Source of the DNA: DATKUK01 sp035530655
Lineage (GTDB): Bacteria > Planctomycetota > Phycisphaerae > UBA1845 > DATKUK01
Length of the DNA stretch: 64,000 nt
Direction of reading: 5' to 3'
NCBI GenBank assembly: GCA_035530655.1
Contig: DATKUK010000093.1
Coordinates: 7,705 to 71,704 of the forward strand
The notes beneath the pieces were generated by a model, which saw nothing but the letters and a program-made list of their open reading frames with translations, was not told where the DNA came from and ran no database searches. A program made the position numbers and the translations under genes. Shown here one piece after another: positions 34,963 through 43,191 of the stretch; positions within the stretch are counted from its first letter, which is position 1; each line of letters opens with the position of its first letter.

Positions 34963-35945
34963 AACGAACGACGGCCTCGCTAACCGTGCTGGTCATACTG
35001 CTGGTAGCCACGGTGGCCCTGACGCCGCTGGTCGGCAGTAGCGGGGCTTCGCTGGACGAGGTGTACTGGACGATCCGGGCGCCGCGCCTGGCGATGGCCA
35101 TGCTCGCCGGCGCCGCGTTGGGCCTGTCGGGAATGGTGTTCCAGGCGGTCTTCCGCAATCCATTGGCCAGTCCGTTCACGCTGGGCGTAGCCAGTGGCGC
35201 ATCGCTGGCGTCGGCGATCGCGATTCGACTGCACATCGCAGCTATGTGGTGGGCGATTTCGGCCCGAGCGGGGCTGGCCTTTGTCGGTGCGATGGCCACG
35301 GTGCTGCTCGTGTATGCCATCGCGCGGGCGCGGCGGGGCTTTGCGACCTCCACGTTGCTTCTGGCCGGCGTGAGCATCGGGTTTGTCTGTTCGTCGGTGA
35401 TCGTGTTGATCCAGTACCTGTCGCGGGAGCACGAAGCGACGGCAATCATCCGTTGGTTGATGGGCAGCGTCGAGATCGTGGGTCGGCGCGGGTGGTTGGA
35501 AATGATCCCGGTGTCGGTGCTGGTGGTCGTTGGTACTGGGTTGTGCTGGTACCTTCGGCGCGGGCTGGACCTGCTGATGATGGGGGAGTTGGCGGCTGCC
35601 GGCAGGGGTCTGAACGTCACGCGGGCGCGGGCGGCAGCGTACTTCGCTGCGAGCACGATGACCGGCGCGGTGGTGGCGCTGTGCGGCCCCATCGCGTTCG
35701 TGGGGCTGGTGGTGCCGCATATCATGAGATTCGTGCTGGGACCCAGGCACGCTGTGTTGGTCGTCGGGTGTCTGCTGGGAGGGATGATCTTCCTGCCGAC
35801 GTGCGACATGGTGGCGCGGAATCTGATGTACTGGTTGGCTGGTTCGAGTCTGCAATTGCCGGTGGGCGTGTTGACGAGCCTGCTTGGCGGCCTGTTTTTC
35901 CTGGGTTTGCTGCTCAGGCGGCGTGAAGAGAGCCCCATTCTCTGA
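34959..35945 (+). CDS. FecCD-family ABC transporter permease (BtuC-like)
   Basis: A 328-residue permease with about ten hydrophobic helices. FecCD marks are RAPRLAMAMLAGAALGLSGMVFQAVFRNPLASPFTLGVASGAS and GPIAFVGLVVPHIMRFVLGPRHAVLV, the coupling-helix region. The ATG at 34959 overlaps the ATPase stop by 4 nt, so it is preferred to the longer frame reaching back into the ATPase gene. With the two upstream genes it forms an importer for cobalamin, haem or siderophore iron. Confidence 0.92.
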   Translation: MKRTTASLTVLVILLVATVALTPLVGSSGASLDEVYWTIRAPRLAMAMLAGAALGLSGMVFQAVFRNPLASPFTLGVASGASLASAIAIRLHIAAMWWAISARAGLAFVGAMATVLLVYAIARARRGFATSTLLLAGVSIGFVCSSVIVLIQYLSREHEATAIIRWLMGSVEIVGRRGWLEMIPVSVLVVVGTGLCWYLRRGLDLLMMGELAAAGRGLNVTRARAAAYFAASTMTGAVVALCGPIAFVGLVVPHIMRFVLGPRHAVLVVGCLLGGMIFLPTCDMVARNLMYWLAGSSLQLPVGVLTSLLGGLFFLGLLLRRREESPIL

Positions 35946-36072
35946 TTAGGACGTGGTGCAAGGGCCTTCCGGTGCCGCCGCGACCGGTCCATCTTGACCG
36001 GCCCGGGCGGCGTCGATAGAGTGCGGTGGCCTGTCGAGTCCTCCTATGTCGATGGACGGCTAGAGGTGAAGC

Positions 36073-37119
36073 ATGGCAAGGATGGATATGCGTTTCGGCT
36101 GGGTTCATCTGACGGCCCGGCTCATGAGCGTGGCGGTTACCGCGATGGGGGCCGGGCTCTTGCTGCTTGGAATGGCGACGGCCGTAGTGGCTTTGGTGGG
36201 AGCCCAGCCGATCCAGTGGACGTTGCTCAGTGTGGCCGGGGGGCTGGTCATTGCGGGTCTTCTGGCGATGCTGGCGGGTCTGCTGATCCACGGGCTGTTC
36301 ACGCTCCTGCTGAAGCTGGAGAGTCACACGTTCCGTCTGCACGACGTCATGATCGACTTGTTCGAGACCGCCTCCGCGCAGCGCGATCTGCTTGGCACCG
36401 TGGCGGACAACGTGCAGCTTTCCGATGCGGCCAAGGTGATCGCGCATCGAGAGAACGAGCGGGGGGCCTTGCGCAGCGCGATCCACGAGGAGATCGCCCG
36501 TCACGACTGGGAAGCCGCGTACAGCCTGATCGACGCCATGGAGCATCGCTATGGCTACCGGCAGGAGGCCAAGCGCCTGCGACAGGAAGTGGACGTCTCG
36601 CGCGACCGGTCGATCGAGGAAACGGTACAGGCCGCGCTGGAACACATCGACAGGCTCTTTGCCGCAGCCGAGTGGGAGCAGGCGCGGAGCGAGTCGCAGA
36701 GGCTGATGAACCTGTTCCCGCGGAACGAACGAATTCAGCGGCTGCCGGAGGACCTCGAACGGCATCGCCAGCAGCACAAGCGGCGCCTTCTGACCGAATG
36801 GAACGAGGCGGTTCATCGCAATGAGATCGACCGGAGCATCGAAGTGCTCAAGCAGCTCGATCAGTACCTCGCGCCGTCGGAGGCGGCGGCCCTGGAGGAG
36901 TCGGCGCGAGGCGTCTTCCGAGCCAAGCTGCAGAATCTGGGGGTGCAGTTCAGCCTGGCCGTTACCGAAAAACGTTGGCAGGCCGCGTTGGGCATCGGCG
37001 AGCAGATCGTCAGCGAGTTTCCCAACAGCCTGATGGCGAAAGAGGTCACCGACGGGATGCCGGTGCTCCGCAAGCGGGCGGGAACCACGCCGGCGGCCAC
37101 GAAACCCACTTCCACGTAA
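36073..37119 (+). CDS. Membrane-anchored TPR-like hypothetical protein
   Basis: A 348-residue protein. Two hydrophobic helices (about 20-45 and 51-76) anchor it, and a cytoplasmic alpha-helical part of about 260 residues follows with repeated 34-residue-like helix pairs (HDWEAAYSLIDAMEHRY, AEWEQARSESQRLMNLFP, KRWQAALGIGEQIVSEFP). The family is not recognised; protein-protein interaction is likely. GAGGTGAAGC precedes the ATG. It lies just upstream of the MscK-like channel in the same direction, so a shared transcript is possible. Confidence 0.72.
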   Translation: MARMDMRFGWVHLTARLMSVAVTAMGAGLLLLGMATAVVALVGAQPIQWTLLSVAGGLVIAGLLAMLAGLLIHGLFTLLLKLESHTFRLHDVMIDLFETASAQRDLLGTVADNVQLSDAAKVIAHRENERGALRSAIHEEIARHDWEAAYSLIDAMEHRYGYRQEAKRLRQEVDVSRDRSIEETVQAALEHIDRLFAAAEWEQARSESQRLMNLFPRNERIQRLPEDLERHRQQHKRRLLTEWNEAVHRNEIDRSIEVLKQLDQYLAPSEAAALEESARGVFRAKLQNLGVQFSLAVTEKRWQAALGIGEQIVSEFPNSLMAKEVTDGMPVLRKRAGTTPAATKPTST

Positions 37120-37217
37120 TACCCTTTCCGAGCCGGCCCGTTGCTGCCTTCTGCCCACAGCGTATAATCGGGCCAGGCGGAAGGCGCGGGTCGTTGCCGG
37201 GGTATGATTCGTTGACG

Positions 37218-40200
37218 ATGCATATTTTCCTATCGCTACTGCTGTCCGCCGCGCTCGGCGCCCAGGGCGAGCCGGCCACGCAGCCCACGACCACGCGGGC
37301 GGTGGAGATCGACTGGTCGGTGCCGAGCGACGCGACGGGCATCGCAGAGCGCACGGCGCGCGAGCAGGCAAGACTTGACGCGCTGAAGCAGGCTCAGGCA
37401 GCCACGACGGCGCCGGCCGAATCCCCTACTTACAGCAGAACCGCCGAGCTCATCGAGCGAACCCAGCAGTACCTCGATCACTTGGCCACTGCGACCGAGC
37501 TCGAAGGCGATTTGGCCCGCCGGAAGACCGACGCGTTCTTGCAGGAGCAACAGCAAGGGATCGCCGGGTTCAAGAGCAAGCTCGAAGTGCTGCAACGTGA
37601 AGCCGTTCCCGATCAGGTTACGCGCGATCAGGTCCAGGCGGTGCGCCAGGAGTACGACAGGCTGAACCAGGAGATCAACGAACTGGCCGACACGATCGCC
37701 GCTCAGGAGGCCGTTCGAACCACGCTTGGCGAACAGGCTCAGATGCTCGAGAAGGAGTTGGCCAAGGCACGGGACACCCTCGTGGCCGCCAGGCAAAAAC
37801 ACAAGCTCGAGCGCAACTTGCCGGCGACGACGGCCGAGCAGAAGGCCTTGCTGGATCGCGAACTGGACCGAGCGCAGGTCACCTTGGCCGATCTGCTGCT
37901 GCTGCAGGAACTGTTGCCTCTGAAGGAGGAATTCGCCAGCCTGCTCATCCAGCAGGACACGCAGTTACGCAACGCTCTAAAGCCATACGTTGTGAAGCTT
38001 CGCGAACGGGCCAACGAGATGGAACGGCGCCAGATCAAGTCTGAAGTGGCGCTGGTGCGTTACCGGTCTCAACATGCTGTCGACCCGCTGGAGAGGATCT
38101 ACTACGGCCTGGAGCTTCTGGTTCTGGAGGCCGAGGGGGAGTTCAATACCTATAGGAATCCCATCAGCGACCGTTTTCAGAACACGACACTGACGCAACT
38201 GAAGGGGGGGCTTGAGTCGATCCAGTCGCACTGGAGGAACTTTCTGCCCACGTTGGACCGGCGCGCCGGCCAGGAGGTCCTGCGCAACTACCGTCGCATC
38301 CTCGGGGACATGGAATGGACTCAGAAACGTCTTGCCGAATTGCAGACCAAGTACGACAAGAGCGTGGACGAACTGGGATTGGAGCTTCAGCCTCGGCAGC
38401 GCGACTACTTGCAGTGGTTCGATGAAGAGCGCCGGCTGTTCGACGAGAAGGCGGCGAAGCTAGCTACGGAAGAAGCGGCGCGAATGGGGCGGACACTCAG
38501 CGAGCTGCGAACGCGCCTATTTAAGAGCGCAATAGTTGTGATTACGGACGAACAGGCCGTGATCGGACGGCTGCGAGAGGGGATGGTGGGTTTGCAGGCC
38601 TGCCTGAACGAGCTTGGCCTGTATCGGGGCAGGTTATACCGGGCGCATATCGGTGTGCGCGATGCGCCGCTGTTCCGACGTCCATGGAGCAAGCTGTGGG
38701 CCGAATGGCGGGCGGCGTCGGAAGGTCGGCTGATACGTGAACGCCAGAGGCTGCGGGGACACCCGCGCCAAGCCCAGGTCGAACAGGCAGAGTTGCTCGG
38801 CGAGTGGACAGCGCGGCTGAAAGGCGGACTGGGCAAAGTCTCACGCGCGCAATGGGTCGGAGCGGCGCTGCTGATTCTTCTGAGCGTAGCGGCGACGATC
38901 GGCCTGCGTCCCCGGCTGGCTCATGCGGCCGAGCAGATTTACCGGCAGACGGGCGAGCAGCCCGACTTCACCGCACGACTGCGGTCGCAGACGGCCAGGA
39001 TCGCCTATCGTAGCGCGCCGGTAGGTTGGCCTTGTTTGGGGTTGCTGCTGGCCCTGTGGTCACTGAGACTGGACACACCGTTGGCGCGTATCGCAGAAGT
39101 GCTTCTGATCTTCTTCGCGTGCACGGCGTTGACCTTCGCCCTTGTCCACGGCCTGTTCAACCCTTCGAAGCCCCGTTTTCGACTGATCCGGTGCAGCAAC
39201 GTGGTGGCCGGCTACTATCGTCCCTGGCTACGTCGTCTGTTGTGGTTGTCGGTGGTGTTGCTGCCGCTGCCGTTGGCTCTGGCAACGGGGCGTGTGCTGC
39301 CGGAGACGCGCACTCTCTTTGCCGAAATCTACAAGGTGGTGGCGCTGCTGTTTGCCCTGGTGTTTTTGCTGCGGCGACAGACGGTGCTGCGCGTGGTGGG
39401 TCGGGCCGATCAAGTACGCATGACGCACCTTTTCGCTCTGGTGCGAATGGCCTATCCTTTGGTTGTCCTGACGGTCCTGGCTTTGTTCGTGGCGCAGCTC
39501 GCCGGCTACTACATCCTTACTCGCTACGTTGTTCTCTCGCTTGCGGCGAGCATTCCCGTACTGCTGGGGGGCAGACTGCTCAACCGCTGGCTGGAGGAGT
39601 TGAACGAACGCTACCGACGGCGAGCGGACCAAATGCGAGAGCAGGCGCGAACGAACGCGGAGCGGCGCGCGCGGGTCGAGGCCGAAGCGGCAGGCCGACC
39701 CTTCGATCCTGCCGCCGTGGACTACCTGCCCCCACCGGAGCTGGAAGGACTGGTGAATACCAGCACCGTGCTGCTGCGCTGGACTGTCGCCGTGTTGGGG
39801 CTGATAGTTGTTCTGCGGATCTGGGGCGTCACGCTGATCGACATCCGTCACGTGCTCAGCACGGTCGTCGCCGGCGCCCCCCCCAAGCAGATCACAATCT
39901 GGCGAACTCTCGGGGTCGTCGTCGCCCTGGGGGCGGCGGTGCTGGTGTCGCGCAGCCTGCGGAGCGTGCTGGAAGCAAAGGTCTATCCGAGCTATCCGCA
40001 GATCGACCGCGGGACGCAGGCCGCCATCAACATGATTCTGCATTACCTGCTAATCGTACTGGGCGTCTATGCCAGCATGCAGCTAGTCTATCTCGACCTG
40101 ACGGCTGTGACGGTCTTGATGGGTATGTTTGGTCTGGGTCTGGGACTGGGCTTGCAGCCCCTGTTTGTGAATTTCCTCGGCGGGCTGATCATGTTGTTCG

Positions 40201-40718
40201 AGCGGCACATCAAGGTGGGCGACATCGTGGACGTGAACGGCACGGTGGGTGAGGTCACGCGCATCAGCCTTCGGTCCACCGGCGTCCGCACGTTCGACAA
40301 CATCGACATGGTGGTTCCCAACGGCGACTTCGTTACGTCCAGTGTGATCAACTGGTCGCTACAGGACCGGCAGATTCGCGGGCAGATCGACGTGGGCGTC
40401 GCCTACGGCAGCGACGTGGGCCTCGTTCGCCGACTCCTGTTGGAGATCGCCAACGCGCATCCCCACGTGCTGCCCGAGCCGGCTCCCATGGTGTGGTTCA
40501 TGGACTTCGGCGATAACGCGCTGGCGTTTAAACTACTCGTGCGAATCGACGACGTCGCAAACCGCATGAGCACACTGACGGAATTGCGGTTCTCCATCGA
40601 CGAAGCGTTCCGCAAGCACGGCATCGTAATTCCCTTCCCGCAACGAACGCTCAGCACCGTCAACGACGAACCGATCAAAATCGAGATGATCTCGCGGCCA
40701 CCGCGGCCAACCTCCTGA
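37218..40718 (+). CDS. Large MscK-like mechanosensitive channel
   Basis: A 1166-residue protein with a signal peptide (MHIFLSLLLSAALGAQG). A periplasmic coiled-coil region occupies about 25-550. About eleven transmembrane helices follow, and a C-terminal MscS core carries the pore-lining helix GMFGLGLGLGLQPLFVNFLGGLIMLFERHIKVGD, then the beta domain VNGTVGEVTRISLRSTGVRTFDNIDMVVPNG and the cytoplasmic cage. It should release solutes under hypo-osmotic stress. Length and order fit the MscK/KefA class (about 1100 residues). The ATG at 37218 is preferred because it starts the signal peptide; the reading frame is open further upstream. Confidence 0.88.
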   Translation: MHIFLSLLLSAALGAQGEPATQPTTTRAVEIDWSVPSDATGIAERTAREQARLDALKQAQAATTAPAESPTYSRTAELIERTQQYLDHLATATELEGDLARRKTDAFLQEQQQGIAGFKSKLEVLQREAVPDQVTRDQVQAVRQEYDRLNQEINELADTIAAQEAVRTTLGEQAQMLEKELAKARDTLVAARQKHKLERNLPATTAEQKALLDRELDRAQVTLADLLLLQELLPLKEEFASLLIQQDTQLRNALKPYVVKLRERANEMERRQIKSEVALVRYRSQHAVDPLERIYYGLELLVLEAEGEFNTYRNPISDRFQNTTLTQLKGGLESIQSHWRNFLPTLDRRAGQEVLRNYRRILGDMEWTQKRLAELQTKYDKSVDELGLELQPRQRDYLQWFDEERRLFDEKAAKLATEEAARMGRTLSELRTRLFKSAIVVITDEQAVIGRLREGMVGLQACLNELGLYRGRLYRAHIGVRDAPLFRRPWSKLWAEWRAASEGRLIRERQRLRGHPRQAQVEQAELLGEWTARLKGGLGKVSRAQWVGAALLILLSVAATIGLRPRLAHAAEQIYRQTGEQPDFTARLRSQTARIAYRSAPVGWPCLGLLLALWSLRLDTPLARIAEVLLIFFACTALTFALVHGLFNPSKPRFRLIRCSNVVAGYYRPWLRRLLWLSVVLLPLPLALATGRVLPETRTLFAEIYKVVALLFALVFLLRRQTVLRVVGRADQVRMTHLFALVRMAYPLVVLTVLALFVAQLAGYYILTRYVVLSLAASIPVLLGGRLLNRWLEELNERYRRRADQMREQARTNAERRARVEAEAAGRPFDPAAVDYLPPPELEGLVNTSTVLLRWTVAVLGLIVVLRIWGVTLIDIRHVLSTVVAGAPPKQITIWRTLGVVVALGAAVLVSRSLRSVLEAKVYPSYPQIDRGTQAAINMILHYLLIVLGVYASMQLVYLDLTAVTVLMGMFGLGLGLGLQPLFVNFLGGLIMLFERHIKVGDIVDVNGTVGEVTRISLRSTGVRTFDNIDMVVPNGDFVTSSVINWSLQDRQIRGQIDVGVAYGSDVGLVRRLLLEIANAHPHVLPEPAPMVWFMDFGDNALAFKLLVRIDDVANRMSTLTELRFSIDEAFRKHGIVIPFPQRTLSTVNDEPIKIEMISRPPRPTS

Positions 40719-40772
40719 CTCGTACCGATGGATTCGGCGGCATTCGCGCAGCCGTTGCGGCCAGGCCCGCGC
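40719..40772. other. 3' flank of mscK-like gene
   Basis: A short gap between the channel stop and the convergent minus-strand terminator. Nothing is recognised in it. Confidence 0.4.
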
Positions 40773-40819
40773 AAAAAAACGACCGGATTTGCCGTGATAA
40801 CGTTTCAGCAAATCCGGTC
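40773..40819 (-). terminator. Rho-independent terminator on the minus strand
   Basis: GACCGGATTTGC (40781-40792) pairs perfectly with GCAAATCCGGTC (40808-40819), a 12-bp stem with a 15-nt loop. The minus-strand read continues into seven Ts (complement of 40773-40779). On the plus strand the hairpin is followed by no T-run, so it mainly ends a minus-strand transcript. Confidence 0.8.
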
Positions 40820-41090
40820 CCAAGTTTTGAGTAGCCGCCTTGAGGCAGCTGCGTCTGCTGCCTCAAGGCAGCCTACCTATGTTACTCGGCACCGGATCAC
40901 CTCCTTTCCTGCCAGGGACACCCCGGCGGCTGGCTGACTCCGGTGTAGAGACCAACCCACCATCCGGGCTTTGTCTCCCGGGACCGCCGTCCCGGGCCCA
41001 CGACCAACCGGCCGAAGACCGCTTGGCCCACCAGGACTGCCTACATGCGGCGCCCTAGCAAACGCCACAGGCAAAAAACCCCTGGCAACT
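40773..41090 (-). ncRNA. Candidate structured minus-strand RNA with extended anti-SD-pairing segment
   Basis: Read on the minus strand, this stretch has ordered structure: a CCAA...TTGG stem with a TTC loop near 41005-41030, an 8-bp CCCGGGAC/GTCCCGGG hairpin near 40975-41000, a GAAAGGAGGTGATCC segment (40908-40894) complementary over 15 nt to the usual 16S 3' tail, a perfect 13-bp stem (40869-40837) and a rho-independent terminator (40819-40773). No gene follows on this strand, so the product would be the RNA itself or a very short peptide. A small frame here (40877-41074) ends KEVIRCRVT because the pairing segment is read through. The 5' end is unknown. A weak TTGACC-16-TTAGCC promoter sits at 41121-41094. 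Confidence 0.5.
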
Positions 41091-41221
41091 CAAGGCTAAC
41101 CAATCGAATTCGTCGGGTCAAACCGCCGCGGCCCGGCGGACTGATTCAGCAACGGATATGTGGCGGGCGTCCGCAGGCAAGTCTCTTTACAACAATATGT
41201 TGTGCACTTTGAGAGCTTCGG

Positions 41222-41251
41222 CTGTCAGAGTGCGGCGTGGGCGGATATAAT
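41222..41251 (+). promoter_or_regulatory. Promoter candidate for 41298 gene
   Basis: CTGTCA (41222-41227) and a perfect TATAAT (41246-41251), separated by 18 bp, lie 46 bp before the ATG at 41298. A perfect palindrome ACAACA-ATA-TGTTGT (41189-41203) sits just upstream and could be an operator. Confidence 0.5.
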
Positions 41252-41297
41252 CGGCTTACGTGTCTGAGGCTTCCAGATCTGGCAAGCGAGATAGCTG

Positions 41298-41840
41298 ATG
41301 GGGTCAACACCTAAGCCGACACCAGAATCGTCCGGACAACCGTCTGCGTCGTTTGGCTCGGCCGATTTACACCAAGCGGCCGTGGCCCGGCGGCACGCGG
41401 CTCGCCGTAGCCGGATCGGCCGATCGGGGATGGTGCTGGCGTTGGCGGCGGTAGTCTTCGTGCTGCTGGTAGTGTGGCTCCGCGACAACATCGAGCGCCA
41501 GGGCGAGCTGAGGAAGTTACAGGCGTCTGTCGACCAATTCGCCGGGCAGGACGTCCCGTGGCAGTGGCCCGAGGGATTCGTCAGCGCGGCGGCTCGCCCG
41601 GAAACGGCTGGGGCACCGTCAGAGCAGATGGTCGTCCTGGCGTACCAGGCGGCTCCCCGCCGACTGGTACTACTGCCTGATGGACATATAGTGGCGGTTT
41701 GGGTTGGTTCGCAGATACAAGTACGCTGTATGACGCGAGACCAACTCGCGCGCCAACTCCGTCGGCAGGGCCTGTCGCTACGGGACAGCGCCGAAGCCGG
41801 CGAGGCCGAGACGCCGCAGGCTACGCAACCGTCGGATTAG
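41298..41840 (+). CDS. Single-pass membrane hypothetical protein
   Basis: A 180-residue protein. The N-terminal 40 residues are Pro/Ser/Arg-rich and basic. One membrane helix (VLALAAVVFVLLVVWL, about 46-61) follows, then a short coiled segment and a beta-rich soluble domain with LVLLPDGHIVAVWVGSQIQVRCM. The C-terminus is acidic. The family is unknown. It has its own promoter (41222-41251) and converges with the isomerase gene. Confidence 0.68.
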   Translation: MGSTPKPTPESSGQPSASFGSADLHQAAVARRHAARRSRIGRSGMVLALAAVVFVLLVVWLRDNIERQGELRKLQASVDQFAGQDVPWQWPEGFVSAAARPETAGAPSEQMVVLAYQAAPRRLVLLPDGHIVAVWVGSQIQVRCMTRDQLARQLRRQGLSLRDSAEAGEAETPQATQPSD

Positions 41841-41845
41841 CGCGC

Positions 41846-42526
41846 TCACGCAGCCGGGGGATACTCGTTGCACAGCAGGTACTTCGCCGGTTCATCCTCG
41901 TCGATCTCGGGGAAGCGACCGACCTCTTCGAGGAAGCGGTTGTCGGTTCGGTCGTCATTGACCTTGCTGACCTCACCGACGAGCACGGCGCCACATTCGG
42001 GCTGACCCCAGAAACTGTGGTACAGCCGAGGAGGCAGCGTGACCGACTCACCCGAGGTGAGCACAAGCTGATCGCCGGCAGTCAGGGCGCGGGTCACACC
42101 ATCGGTACTGACGGTGACCGGTGCGGTCCGATCAAGCTGCTCGTCGGACGTGGCATGGTAGAGCTGGCAGACCAAATGCCCCCCGCCCCTATTGATGATG
42201 TCCTCGGTCTTGTTGAAGTGGTAGTGCATAGGCGTCACTTGCCCGGGATGAACGATCATTACCTTCTCGGCATAGGTCTTGTCTGAGGGATCGTCGATAT
42301 CGCCGTTGCGGAGGGTGAACAGAAGCAGCCCACGCGCCGCAAAGTCACCCGAGCCGAAATCGGTGAGGTCCCAGCCGAGCATGTTGCGGCGAATCTCGTC
42401 GGCCTCGTGTCCGGTGTTTTGCCAGTGATGGGGGCTCCAGAACGCGAAAGGCGGCAGGGCAAACTTCTGGCCTCTCAGAAACTCGACGGCCTGGTCAATC
42501 AGGGCGTTGATTTGCGACCTCTTCAT
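41846..42526 (-). CDS. D-lyxose/D-mannose isomerase-like cupin protein
   Basis: A 226-residue cupin of the D-lyxose isomerase family. It begins MKRSQINALIDQAVEFL, with WLTDFG-like DLTDFGSGDF. The metal site is HPGQVTPMHYHFNKTEDIINRGGG (His, His and Glu ligands), with a later His in LPPRLYHSFWG. It interconverts aldose and ketose (D-lyxose/D-xylulose or mannose/fructose). AGGAG lies 6 nt upstream of ATG 42526; the ATG directly before it (42529) is an alternative. It follows ilvH by 29 nt, an odd partner for a branched-chain amino acid operon. Confidence 0.85.
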   Translation of the reverse strand: MKRSQINALIDQAVEFLRGQKFALPPFAFWSPHHWQNTGHEADEIRRNMLGWDLTDFGSGDFAARGLLLFTLRNGDIDDPSDKTYAEKVMIVHPGQVTPMHYHFNKTEDIINRGGGHLVCQLYHATSDEQLDRTAPVTVSTDGVTRALTAGDQLVLTSGESVTLPPRLYHSFWGQPECGAVLVGEVSKVNDDRTDNRFLEEVGRFPEIDEDEPAKYLLCNEYPPAA

Positions 42527-42555
42527 CATCCGCTCCTGCGTCGCACCGTCGCCTG

Positions 42556-43170
42556 TCAACTGGGCGGCATCGGTACCGCCGAGGTCTGCCCGGACGGTTT
42601 GACGTTGGCCGCACGACGGCGTGAGGGCCGCTGCGAACGGCCGGTCTCGTTGCGTTGACTGGCGCGCGGCATGGCGATAAGGCCGGTGCGCGCCAACTGT
42701 TGAATACCGTACGGTCTGCACAGCTCGATGAAGGCCTCGACCTTCTCTTCGGAACCGGTGAGCTGGATGATGACGCTACGGGACCCCACGTCGACGATCG
42801 AACCGCGGAAGACCTCTGTGATCTGTCGTATTTCGCCGCGCCGCTCGGGCGGGCAGTGAACCTGGATCAGGAGCAAATCACGGTGAACACAGGTCTGCTC
42901 GGTCAGGTCGCGCACCTTAACGGTCGTGACGATTTTGCCGAGTTGTTTGCGGACCTGCTCCAGCGTGGGCTCGTCGCCGCTTGTGACCAGCACGATTCTC
43001 GACAGCGCGGGGTCTTCGGTCCGCCCGACGACGAGCGAATCGATGTTGAAGCCCCGCGATGCGAACATGCCGGCGATGTGGGCCAGCACGCCGGGCTGGT
43101 TCTGCACCAGTACATTGAGGACGTGCTTGCGGTCTTTCGCGTCCATGCCGGTCGTATTCACTCGTGACAT
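42556..43170 (-). CDS. ilvH: Acetolactate synthase small (regulatory) subunit
   Basis: A 204-residue regulatory subunit. It has an N-terminal ACT domain (HVLNVLVQNQPGVLAHIAGMFASRGFNIDSLVVGRTEDPALSRI) and a C-terminal domain (LIQVHCPPERRGEIRQITEVFRGSIVDVGSRSVIIQLTGSEEKVEAFIELCRPYGIQQLARTG). It binds valine and controls the large subunit. The last 35 residues are a low-complexity basic tail, longer than usual. It lies 21 nt after ilvB. Confidence 0.95.
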   Translation of the reverse strand: MSRVNTTGMDAKDRKHVLNVLVQNQPGVLAHIAGMFASRGFNIDSLVVGRTEDPALSRIVLVTSGDEPTLEQVRKQLGKIVTTVKVRDLTEQTCVHRDLLLIQVHCPPERRGEIRQITEVFRGSIVDVGSRSVIIQLTGSEEKVEAFIELCRPYGIQQLARTGLIAMPRASQRNETGRSQRPSRRRAANVKPSGQTSAVPMPPS

Positions 43171-43191
43171 GGCTTGCTCTCCCGGAGTCTG

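Noticed and set aside
34754..35992. 412-codon minus-strand frame opposite the permease
   Set aside because: Antisense to a well-supported FecCD permease and lacks any recognisable domain.
40837..40869. Attenuator regulating a downstream gene
   Set aside because: The minus-strand transcript ends at 40773 and the next gene there is on the other strand, so nothing would be attenuated.
40877..41074. 65-codon minus-strand protein ending KEVIRCRVT
   Set aside because: Its end is a read-through of the anti-SD-pairing segment and its body is Gly/Pro/Arg-rich over hairpins. An RNA is more likely, though the frame is mentioned as an alternative.
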